Below are positions 1 to 5,389 of a stretch of DNA of 5,389 nt, one piece after another. Position 1 is the first letter of the stretch; each line of letters opens with the position of its first letter. The position numbers and the translations under genes were made by a program. Location of the stretch: assembly GCF_004138495.1 (NCBI RefSeq), contig NZ_ML142852.1, forward strand, positions 498,884 through 504,272. The letters are read 5' to 3'. The notes beneath the pieces are model-generated. The model was not told the DNA's origin, ran no database searches, and worked only from the letters and a program-made list of their open reading frames with translations. Origin of the DNA: Phytoactinopolyspora endophytica (lineage in GTDB: Bacteria > Actinomycetota > Actinomycetes > Jiangellales > Jiangellaceae).

Positions 1-601
1 GCGCATCGTCGCGTGTCTCGTCGATCAATCCGCGAGCCTGCGCAGGTGGCTCGTCTGGCATCGGAGCCCGGCGGAGCAGGGCGAGCACCTGCCGTAGTGT
101 GCGGACACCGACCACGCCGACGCCGGGTGCCATCTTCGCCTCGTCGACATTGGACTCCGGAACCACGACGCGTTGCGCGCCGACCTTCAACGCGCCGAGC
201 ACGGCAGGCAGTACTCCGGCGATGGCACGCAGTCTCCCGTCGGGTTCCAACGCGCCGAGGAATACCACGTCTGGTGCAGGTTCGGGCACCTCGCCTGCGG
301 CGCTAAGGATCGCCACGGCCATACCGAGTTCGAGACGGCGGGCAGGCTTGGGCAGCGCGGCCGGTGCCGATCTCACGGTGACCCGGCCGTGTGGCCAGGA
401 CTCTTGGCTGGCCTGGATAGCCGGTTGCAGCCGGTCCTGGACCTGCCCGGGCGGCTCGCCCGGCATGCCCTGTAGATCGAACTCGTAGCGGCCGCCGAGC
501 TGGGCCTCGATGTCAACAGCATGTCCGTCGATGCCGACCACGGCCACGCTTCGGCATCGGCCATGACCGCTAGACGCGGTGTGCTGTCTTGGTTCGGTCA
601 T
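1..601 (-). CDS. ComM/YifB-like Mg-chelatase-family protein, N-terminal domain (3' end beyond window)
   Basis: The visible 200 codons match the N-terminal Lon/S5-like domain of the ComM/YifB family, AAA+ proteins related to magnesium chelatase ChlI; ComM itself is a helicase acting in natural transformation. Matching stretches are SVAVVGIDGHAVDIEA (residues 18-33), the ALPKPARRLELGMAVAILSA block, FLGALEPDGRLRAIAGVLPA, and RVVVPESN...APGVGVVGVRTL, all in family order. The AAA+ core with Walker motifs would lie to the left of the window, so ATPase competence cannot be judged. The protein is divergent: the usual 'GLPD..LxEsrdRV' stretch reads GMPGEPPGQVQDRL, and about 17 residues precede the conserved start of the domain. 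The ATG at 601-599 overlaps the stop of the upstream HTH gene (ATGA), and AAGGGG lies 9 nt upstream (616-611), so translational coupling is likely. It is probably an element-borne paralogue rather than housekeeping ComM (inference); a domain-only gene cannot be excluded. Confidence 0.8.
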   Translation of the reverse strand, partial: MTEPRQHTASSGHGRCRSVAVVGIDGHAVDIEAQLGGRYEFDLQGMPGEPPGQVQDRLQPAIQASQESWPHGRVTVRSAPAALPKPARRLELGMAVAILSAAGEVPEPAPDVVFLGALEPDGRLRAIAGVLPAVLGALKVGAQRVVVPESNVDEAKMAPGVGVVGVRTLRQVLALLRRAPMPDEPPAQARGLIDETRDDA

Positions 602-1119
602 CGCTGATCGCCCCTTCGCTCACCGTTCGCGGTCTCGGGCGAACCCGTGGCAGCTGTGGCGTATCGCGCGGGCCGCTCACCGATCTGCACGACCTGACCA
701 GCCACGACGAGCTTCGCCAGGGCGTTGGCGACGGCGCCGCTTGACCGGTCGAGCGCGTGACCGATCGCGGTCGGACCGAACTCCTCGCCGGGGTGGGCGG
801 CCAGATATTCGGCGACCATGTCGCGTAGGGCGCCACGGCGAAGCCGCGCAGGCTTGGCGGGTACGGACACCGGAGCCCAGCTGTCCGCCGTGCGGGCACC
901 GTGTTCGCGGCTGCCCGGGGTACGGCGAGCGCGCCCGCGTTGTTCGGCAGCAGCGAGCACCTTCCCAGCGGTGGAGCGGCCCACGCCAGCCGCAGCAGCG
1001 ATCTCGGCCGCGCTCCGATCGGGCAGCTGTCGAAGGGCGGCGAGAACCTTGGCTTCAGCTGTGCCGGGATCAGGGGTCATGGCGGGTGCTGTGCCGGCCG
1101 CGTTGGTGTTGTTGGGCAT
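598..1119 (-). CDS. Tandem winged-helix DNA-binding protein (173 aa)
   Basis: The protein carries two predicted winged-helix modules. The first (about residues 20-65) reads EAKVLAALRQLPDRSAAEIA then AAGVGRSTAGKVLAAAEQRG, an IclR/MarR-type helix-turn-helix. The second (about 96-154) has LRDMVAEYLAAHPGEEFGPT then IGHALDRSSGAVANALAKLV, ending in a wing-like GQVVQIGERPARY. A basic, Pro/Ala-rich linker joins them. No ligand-binding or enzymatic domain is present, so a repressor, a transcription activator or a DNA-organising protein of a mobile element all fit. I chose the ATG at 1119 because GAGGAG sits 5 nt upstream; the alternative GTG at 1137 would add six residues but has no Shine-Dalgarno. 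Its TGA overlaps the ATG of the ComM-like gene, so the two are co-translated. Two perfect palindromes lie 41 and 106 bp upstream and could be its own operators (inference). The exact family is not recognised. Confidence 0.8.
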   Translation of the reverse strand: MPNNTNAAGTAPAMTPDPGTAEAKVLAALRQLPDRSAAEIAAAAGVGRSTAGKVLAAAEQRGRARRTPGSREHGARTADSWAPVSVPAKPARLRRGALRDMVAEYLAAHPGEEFGPTAIGHALDRSSGAVANALAKLVVAGQVVQIGERPARYATAATGSPETANGERRGDQR

Positions 1120-1124
1120 GACGG

Positions 1125-1130
1125 CTCCTC
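1125..1130 (-). promoter_or_regulatory. Shine-Dalgarno GAGGAG of the HTH gene
   Basis: GAGGAG on the minus strand is followed by the 5-nt spacer CCGTC and the ATG at 1119. It decides the start in favour of ATG 1119 over the in-frame GTG at 1137, before which only CCCCTTTC is found. Confidence 0.75.
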
Positions 1131-1159
1131 GACTCACGAAAGGGGCAGGAATGGGTCAT

Positions 1160-1171
1160 GCCTCCGGAGGC
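1160..1171. promoter_or_regulatory. Perfect 12-bp palindrome GCCTCCGGAGGC
   Basis: The twelve bases are identical to their reverse complement. The site lies 41 bp upstream of the HTH gene start, where an autoregulatory operator is often found. No bound protein is known; the role is inferred from position and symmetry. GC-rich 12-mers can be symmetric by chance. Confidence 0.3.
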
Positions 1172-1224
1172 CACGGGCCCGGCGGTGCGCGCTCCGCATC
1201 AGGTGGAGCCCGTTGTGTGGTCTC

Positions 1225-1239
1225 TATGGACGCTCCATA
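1225..1239. promoter_or_regulatory. Operator-like inverted repeat TATGGA-CGC-TCCATA
   Basis: Perfect 6-bp arms flank a 3-nt spacer. The arms are AT-richer than their surroundings. A TTGACT hexamer lies 9 bp further upstream on the minus strand (1254-1249), so the palindrome could overlap a promoter for the HTH/ComM-like pair. It lies 106 bp before the HTH start. It also falls inside the doubtful 70-codon frame, so coincidence is possible. Confidence 0.35.
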
Positions 1240-1628
1240 CGCCGGCGAAGTCAAGGCCGCGCCGGAACATCCGGGGTCGCCTGTCGGCAGATGCTGCGTG
1301 AGGACACTCTTCACGTCCGTCCACAGATCAGCTTCGGTCCGTGCCGGCGTCGCGTTTCGCATGACCACGCGAGATCGGGCAAGAACCGCGTCTGACGATC
1401 CGGTGTCGGGAGCTGCCCAATGCAGAGGCCGTGGATGTCGGTGTGGGCGATGAACCGCAGCAGCGCGTTGACGAACTTCGCCTCGCGCTCCGGCGTACCG
1501 TCATCTCAACCCGACGCGACCGGAATGCTTTGACCGCCTCGCGTGTGCGTGCGGCGTGATCGGCGCGAGCCCTGGGTGAGGTGGCGGGTGATCCAGCGGC
1601 CTTACTGGCGGAGTGGCAGTGTTCAAAC

Positions 1629-1645
1629 CCTGCGATATTCGCAGG
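1629..1645. promoter_or_regulatory. Operator-like 17-bp palindrome CCTGCGA-TAT-TCGCAGG
   Basis: Perfect 7-bp arms surround a 3-nt AT spacer, a size and symmetry typical of sites for dimeric HTH regulators. It lies 140 bp upstream of the STAND nuclease start in non-coding DNA. It could control that gene or a minus-strand transcript; a recombination or protein-binding site of the element is an alternative. Confidence 0.4.
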
Positions 1646-1697
1646 TTCCGCACGCTACTTCCAGCATCCACACCTACCGCAGCTCGCCCGGCGGGCA

Positions 1698-1773
1698 CTG
1701 TCGGGACGATGATTGCCAGTTGTCGCATGATGACAGAGGACAGTCCGGAGCTGTCGATAGGCTCCTCCTGTCA
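1698..1773. promoter_or_regulatory. CTGTC/GACAG cluster with hairpin before the STAND gene
   Basis: Five copies of one pentamer occur within 75 bp: CTGTC at 1698-1702, 1751-1755 and 1768-1772, and GACAG at 1732-1736 and 1739-1743. Within the cluster, TGACAGAGGA (1731-1740) pairs with TCCTCCTGTCA (1763-1773) over ten base pairs with a single bulged C at 1767. An alternative shorter stem joins 1739-1743 to 1751-1755 with a 7-nt loop. The long hairpin ends 11 nt before the GTG start. It could be a set of regulator half-sites or an RNA structure limiting translation. It is not a terminator: no T-run follows. Confidence 0.4.
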
Positions 1774-1784
1774 GACTGGTCGTC

Positions 1785-4502
1785 GTGCAGCACCTACCAG
1801 ACGACGTTGGGCGAAGCCCGGCGCTCGACTCCGCGCAGCTGATCCGGATCGAGGCTACCCACCGCGGGTTCGGCTACCAGCACCTTTATGGAGTGGCGTG
1901 CCTGCTTGCGATGGACCTGACCGGTACAGACATCGTAGTCGTGGAACATGACGAAGACATCGAGTTGGTCCGTGCCGCGTCCACGGTGTACGTGCAGGTG
2001 AAGACTCGTCAGCGCGCTCTTCGCTTCAGCGATTTTAGCGGGGTGCTGGAGAGATTCGCTGTGCTGCGTCGGGAGCACAGCGAAGACAGGCGGTCTGGCG
2101 AAGCCCGGTTTGTCATCGTCAGCAACACGGGTCCCGGGCCTGACTTGCTCGCGCGGTTGGCTCAGCCGACCTGGCCGGCCGACGTCAGCGTGTTATGGCC
2201 GGGCGGCCCGGCCGCTCATGTCGAACTGCAGGTGCCTGCGCCATGGGCAGACGTCGGTGCCGCTATGCACGCGTGTGTGGCTCAGGCAGGGGCGGTTCCC
2301 TTCGCGAGCCTGGCACCGGAGACGTTGGTGCTCAAACTCGCAGGGCTCGTGCAGTACCTGGCTACCGGACACCGTGGGCACGCGGTGACGAAGGCCCAAA
2401 TACACGGCTTTCTCGAGCAGTTGGTTGTCCAGCTGCACGACTTCCCGCAGCCGCCATTGGACTATCGTCGACAAACCGTGGAGCCGGACCTGCTGGCACC
2501 TGGCAGAGTCCGGTTGGTGACCGGGGTTTCGGGTTCCGGCAAGACGGCGTGGGCTTCTCATGCCGCGCTGCTTCACCCTGCCCCGACGGCCTACTTCGAC
2601 GTCGGGGAGCTCCCTGACCAAGCATTGGCGTCTTCTCTAGCCCGCGAGCTGGTCGCGCGGTTCCTGAGCGACGGAACTTCCAGCGCCGGGGGCGCTGCGC
2701 TGCCAGCAGCCAGCGGCCTCGAGCTGTTGGCACTGGTTTCCAGCCGACTCCGCAGCAACGAGTCGGAAGTCACCGTCGTCCTGGATAATGTGCACCGCGT
2801 CTCCGCCCATACCTTGCGGTCCATCGTGGAAGCAGCGCCCGACATGCGGTTCGTCCTGCTCGGCCAAACCTGGCCAGGGCAGGCCCAGGCCGAAGCCCTC
2901 TTGGGGATACAGGCGGAAATACTGGGCGGGTGGTCGCTGGACGATCTGGCGGCAGCGTTCGCTGCTGCCGGCTGCCCGGTCGGTGTTTCGGCCGGACAGC
3001 GCGCGCTCGGACTGACCGCGGGAGTGCCGCTCTACGTCAACGCGGCCGCACAGCTCGCCGCAAAGGCGTATGCAGGCGACGTCGGTAGGTTCCTCGACGC
3101 CGTGGAGAGCCGTCTCGCTCTCGTTCAGACTGCGCACGAGGTGATTTTGGCCGAGACGTTCGAGCAGCTGACACCGCAGGCTCGCGAGGCTGCTTCGTTG
3201 CTTGATCTGTCGGACGTGCCACTAAGTAGCGAGGAGGCCCTGGAGCTCATCGGCGCTGGCGACGTATCGCAAATTGCAGCGGCGAAGGCGCTGCGGGACA
3301 TGACGAGATCCGGTGTCGTCCAGCTTACTAGCGGAGGTGACGTCAAATTGCACGACGCGTTTCGACTGCTGGCGCGCGACAACCGTGCGGGCTTGGCGCC
3401 GGGAGTTGTCGAGGCCGCCCTCGAGGCGCTCGTCGTGATGTTGCAACGGTCGCTGCCCACCCAGTGGACCGTCAGCCGGTTCGGTCTGTGGGTGCGGCTG
3501 CTGCCGCAGACTGGCCGGCACACAACCTTGATCGACGTGGCATCCCATGAGCAGTTCCACCAAGTCGGTGATCCAAGCGAAATCAGAGCCACCCTCGAAG
3601 CGGCGAGTCAGTCTTCCGAATTCAGTGATGAGGATCGATTCTGGGCGCTCGACGCCCTGGTCCTCTGGGACTACCTAGATGGCACCTACGACAGTATTCC
3701 TGGCCTGGTGAGCCAGATGACAGCTGTCGCTGGCTCCGGCCTCGAAACCCGTGCAGCCGGTGCGCTCGCCATGAAACAGATGATCGTCGCAGCTCTAAGT
3801 GGCGACCGCGGCGAAGTAGAGTCCGCGTACGGTGTCGGCCTGGAAAGTATCCAAGGCAATGAACAATTGCAGCGAATTTACAGATACAACCACGCACTGT
3901 CGCTATTTCAAATCGAAGCATATAATGAGGTGGAATCGGCGGCTTTTCAACTCGTCTTGGACTACTACGACTTGCTCGGGCTCGACATCGAGGACCTGTT
4001 TGGCACGAACCCTGAGCATATTTTGGCGGTAGCGCCCGACACGCCGGATCGTGATGACAATCTTCGTCACACTGGGGATAGCCTCAATCTACTTGGGGCG
4101 GCCAACCAGCACCTAGGTAAGCCGGCAGCGCTGGTCTATATTCATGCAATGAAGCTTTACAGTGCTGCATCAGCGTGGCGGTCCGCTGTTCACTCTGGGC
4201 AAGAAGCGGTCGACGAGTTAGTGGGACTCGGTGACCTGGTAGGCGCGCGAGACATTTCCGAGAATGATCTCGCGCAAATTGTCACGCACTACCAGCTTTC
4301 TGATTTAATTGTCCCAGTAAGGGCGCAGTATGCAGTAGTACTTGCCTGGTGTGGCGATATCGACGCCGCTCGCAATGAGATGGCGAAGTTGGAGGCATAT
4401 CAACTTGTCGATTTGGGTGCGGCCGAGCTGGCCAATCAACGGACACTCATTGAGCAGATCGCGACGGATTACCTACAAGAAGGCGCTACTTCTGACGAAT
4501 AA
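1785..4502 (+). CDS. NLR-like STAND NTPase with N-terminal PD-(D/E)XK nuclease-like domain (905 aa); candidate anti-phage protein
   Basis: Three parts are visible. Residues about 20-150 carry the pattern of Cap4/DUF4297/Mrr-type PD-(D/E)XK nucleases: GFGYQ (28-32), acidic VVVEHDEDIELV (E54, D58) and VYVQVKTR with a QxK signature (Q71, K73). Residues about 240-525 form a STAND NTPase: Walker A GVSGSGKT (247-254), Walker B VTVVLDNVH (D334), a FVLLGQT strand (356-362), the GxP-type AGVPLYVNAAA (412-422), and a winged helix ending in VKLHDAFRLLARD (520-532), which resembles the MHD motif of NLRs. Residues about 540-905 are helical and TPR-like, the probable sensor. In Avs-type STAND proteins, ligand binding triggers oligomerisation and nuclease activation; the same role is inferred here, and the target is unknown. 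The GTG at 1785 is the first usual start after an in-frame TAG at 1758; no Shine-Dalgarno precedes it. The gene is solitary, converges on the hydrolase gene with a 10-bp gap, and has three TTA codons and a lower-GC 3' third. An unrelated STAND regulator is less likely because the nuclease residues are intact. Confidence 0.88.
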   Translation: MQHLPDDVGRSPALDSAQLIRIEATHRGFGYQHLYGVACLLAMDLTGTDIVVVEHDEDIELVRAASTVYVQVKTRQRALRFSDFSGVLERFAVLRREHSEDRRSGEARFVIVSNTGPGPDLLARLAQPTWPADVSVLWPGGPAAHVELQVPAPWADVGAAMHACVAQAGAVPFASLAPETLVLKLAGLVQYLATGHRGHAVTKAQIHGFLEQLVVQLHDFPQPPLDYRRQTVEPDLLAPGRVRLVTGVSGSGKTAWASHAALLHPAPTAYFDVGELPDQALASSLARELVARFLSDGTSSAGGAALPAASGLELLALVSSRLRSNESEVTVVLDNVHRVSAHTLRSIVEAAPDMRFVLLGQTWPGQAQAEALLGIQAEILGGWSLDDLAAAFAAAGCPVGVSAGQRALGLTAGVPLYVNAAAQLAAKAYAGDVGRFLDAVESRLALVQTAHEVILAETFEQLTPQAREAASLLDLSDVPLSSEEALELIGAGDVSQIAAAKALRDMTRSGVVQLTSGGDVKLHDAFRLLARDNRAGLAPGVVEAALEALVVMLQRSLPTQWTVSRFGLWVRLLPQTGRHTTLIDVASHEQFHQVGDPSEIRATLEAASQSSEFSDEDRFWALDALVLWDYLDGTYDSIPGLVSQMTAVAGSGLETRAAGALAMKQMIVAALSGDRGEVESAYGVGLESIQGNEQLQRIYRYNHALSLFQIEAYNEVESAAFQLVLDYYDLLGLDIEDLFGTNPEHILAVAPDTPDRDDNLRHTGDSLNLLGAANQHLGKPAALVYIHAMKLYSAASAWRSAVHSGQEAVDELVGLGDLVGARDISENDLAQIVTHYQLSDLIVPVRAQYAVVLAWCGDIDAARNEMAKLEAYQLVDLGAAELANQRTLIEQIATDYLQEGATSDE

Positions 4503-4512
4503 CTTGCCCTAA

Positions 4513-5389
4513 TTAGCCGGGTCGGGTGGCGCCGAGGTAGTCGTCGCCGTTCCAGCGGTACGGGGCGACGCGGATGATGTCGCCGCGTCTCGGGGCGTGG
4601 ATCATTTGGTCGTGGCCGATGTAGAGGCCGACGTGGTGAACGTTGGTGGGGGTGCCGTAGAAGACGAGGTCGCCGGGCTGTAGGGGTTCGTCGGTTCCGA
4701 GGCGGGGTCCGACGTTGTACTGGGTTTGCGCGGTGCGGGGCAGGGTGATGTCGCCGGAGGCGTAGGCCATGTAGGTCAGGCCGGAGCAGTCGAACCCAGC
4801 GTGACCGTCGTCGGGTCCGTTGCCGCCCCAGACGTAGGGCAGGCCGAGTTGGCCTCGGGCGTAGTTGACCGCCTGCCATGCCGCGGGGCCGGGACCGTCG
4901 GCGCCGACGTCGTAGGAGGCGTACACGTTCGCTTTGCTCAGTACGTTGGCGACGTAGGCATCGGAGTGGTTGTAGGCCCAGATAGCTGCGTGCAGGTCGC
5001 GGGCGTGTCGTGCTCCGGAGTCGCACAGGTAGCGGGCGGCGGCGTGGATGGCGTTGATCGGGTCGTACGGGTTGGGCGGGTCGGACCCGCCGGGCGGGAC
5101 GGGCAGTTTGTAGGCGTCGAAGGTGGTGGGCAGGAACTGCATGGGTCCTCTGGCGCCTTTGGGGTTGGAGCCGTGGTGCACGCCGGGCAGGTCGCTTCGT
5201 CCGTGGTCGGATTCGACGCTGCCGATGGCGGCGAGGATGCTCCAGTCGAGCCCGGGGCAGGTGTCGGCGGCCTCGATGTAGAGGGCGAGGTAGTCGGGTG
5301 GGATGTCGTCGACGGCCACTTGGCTGGGCGGGCTCGGCCCGCCGCCACCACCACCGAGGACACCTGCGACGCCGCTGGCGATCGCCGCG
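4513..5389 (-). CDS. Lytic transglycosylase (SLT) - NlpC/P60 cell-wall hydrolase, 5' truncated
   Basis: The 291 visible residues run open through the right edge. They start with a hydrophobic Ala/Gly/Val stretch and a Gly-rich linker, consistent with the end of a membrane anchor or signal segment. I therefore take the GTG at 5319 as internal, but number from it. An SLT domain follows (about 8-135): catalytic Glu36 in GSVESDHGRS, the GPMQFLPTTF motif (58-67) and WAYNHSDAYV (114-123). An NlpC/P60 domain follows (about 147-265): Cys178 in FDCSGLTYM, His229 in VHHVGLYIG and His241 in MIHAP, so the triad looks intact. Together they would cleave glycan strands and stem-peptide bonds of peptidoglycan. 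This two-domain arrangement is known from conjugative elements (for example Orf14 of Tn916), where it opens the wall for the transfer channel; phage or host wall-remodelling roles are alternatives. It ends in TAA at 4515-4513, tail to tail with the STAND gene. Confidence 0.9.
   Translation of the reverse strand, partial: AAIASGVAGVLGGGGGGPSPPSQVAVDDIPPDYLALYIEAADTCPGLDWSILAAIGSVESDHGRSDLPGVHHGSNPKGARGPMQFLPTTFDAYKLPVPPGGSDPPNPYDPINAIHAAARYLCDSGARHARDLHAAIWAYNHSDAYVANVLSKANVYASYDVGADGPGPAAWQAVNYARGQLGLPYVWGGNGPDDGHAGFDCSGLTYMAYASGDITLPRTAQTQYNVGPRLGTDEPLQPGDLVFYGTPTNVHHVGLYIGHDQMIHAPRRGDIIRVAPYRWNGDDYLGATRPG

Larger units (their letters stand above)
1156..1505 (-). pseudogene. Possible eroded minus-strand gene in two overlapping frames
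   Basis: One open frame (1505-1311, 64 codons, no ATG/GTG start) gives a protein-like segment including TPEREAKFVNALLRFIAHTD with strongly GC-ending codons. A second frame on the same strand (GTG 1368 or ATG 1362 down to the stop at 1156) gives about 70 residues including RTEADLWTDVKSVLTQHL and a Pro-rich tail. The two overlap at 1311-1368. This pattern fits a small gene broken by a frameshift and missing its start, but high-GC DNA also produces such open frames by chance. Neither part has a Shine-Dalgarno. I do not recognise a family. The second frame alone could be a small intact gene ending 36 bp before the HTH start. Confidence 0.25.
1120..1784. other. Gene-poor divergent intergenic region (about 665 bp)
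   Basis: This stretch separates the minus-strand HTH gene from the plus-strand STAND nuclease gene, so promoters for both directions should lie in it. I see no complete, convincing gene. It contains a minus-strand coding remnant (about 1156-1505), palindromes at 1160-1171, 1225-1239 and 1629-1645, and a hairpin plus pentamer cluster at 1698-1773. No convincing -35/-10 pair at standard spacing was found. TTGACT at 1254-1249 on the minus strand is the best -35-like hexamer, with only a weak CATAGA 20 nt downstream. Confidence 0.6.

Noticed and set aside
1621..1632. GTTCAAACCC resembles a tRNA T-loop, which could mark a tRNA 3' end or att site
   Set aside because: The T-stem does not pair beyond the closing G-C, and no acceptor stem, anticodon arm or D-arm is found around it.
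1560..1712. Plus-strand open frame with the protein-like segment GDPAALLAEWQ
   Set aside because: About 50 codons, preceded by a stop, no start with a ribosome site, and mixed third-position bases; likely chance.
1501..1728. 75-codon minus-strand frame with ATG at 1728
   Set aside because: Low-complexity Pro/His/Arg content, no Shine-Dalgarno and no recognisable family; typical of chance frames in high-GC DNA.
2193..3137. Long minus-strand frames opposite the STAND gene (2193-2621, 2637-3137)
   Set aside because: They are antisense to conserved STAND and nuclease-linked coding sequence and show no domain motifs; high GC alone opens such frames.
4503..4512. Possible bidirectional terminator between the converging genes
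   Set aside because: The gap is only 10 bp and I see no GC-rich stem or T-run across it.
4469..5026. 185-codon minus-strand Arg/Pro-rich frame
   Set aside because: It is the alternative frame of the SLT-NlpC/P60 gene, which has clear catalytic motifs in its own frame.
1..5389. CRISPR array, insertion sequence ends, rRNA or tRNA genes
   Set aside because: No regularly spaced repeats, no transposase-like frame with terminal inverted repeats, and no RNA gene consensus were found by eye.

Overview
The window is high-GC DNA with codon use typical of an actinomycete. The gene families present and a conjugation-type cell-wall hydrolase suggest a member of the Pseudonocardiales or a relative, and an integrative or conjugative element rather than core chromosome. 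Both the host and the element assignment are inferences; no integrase, relaxase or attachment site is visible here.

Layout: (i) 1-1119, minus strand: a winged-helix DNA-binding protein with two HTH modules, overlapping by four bases (ATGA) the start of a divergent ComM/YifB-type protein that runs off the left edge. (ii) About 1120-1784: roughly 665 bp with no confident gene. It holds an eroded minus-strand coding remnant, three short perfect palindromes and, directly before the next gene, a 10-bp imperfect inverted repeat within a cluster of CTGTC/GACAG pentamers. (iii) 1785-4502, plus strand: one large gene (905 aa) with an N-terminal PD-(D/E)XK nuclease-like domain of the Cap4/DUF4297/Mrr kind, a central STAND (NLR-like) NTPase with Walker A, Walker B, GxP and an MHD-like LHD motif, and a C-terminal helical TPR-like region. 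(iv) 4513 to the right edge, minus strand: a membrane-anchored or secreted lytic transglycosylase (SLT) fused to an NlpC/P60 peptidase, 5'-truncated by the window.

The main point of interest is the 905-aa protein. Its architecture (nuclease effector, STAND switch, helical sensor) is that of bacterial NLR-like anti-phage proteins such as Avs, but it is much shorter than classical Avs proteins and appears to act without partner genes. It stands alone on the plus strand between minus-strand genes, converges on the hydrolase gene with a 10-bp gap, contains TTA codons that I did not see in its neighbours, and drops to about 42-45% GC in sampled parts of its sensor region. These traits fit defence cargo acquired by a mobile element. 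The flanking genes do not appear to be part of the same system: the hydrolase would open peptidoglycan for DNA transfer, and the HTH/ComM-like pair probably serves regulation or DNA handling of the element.
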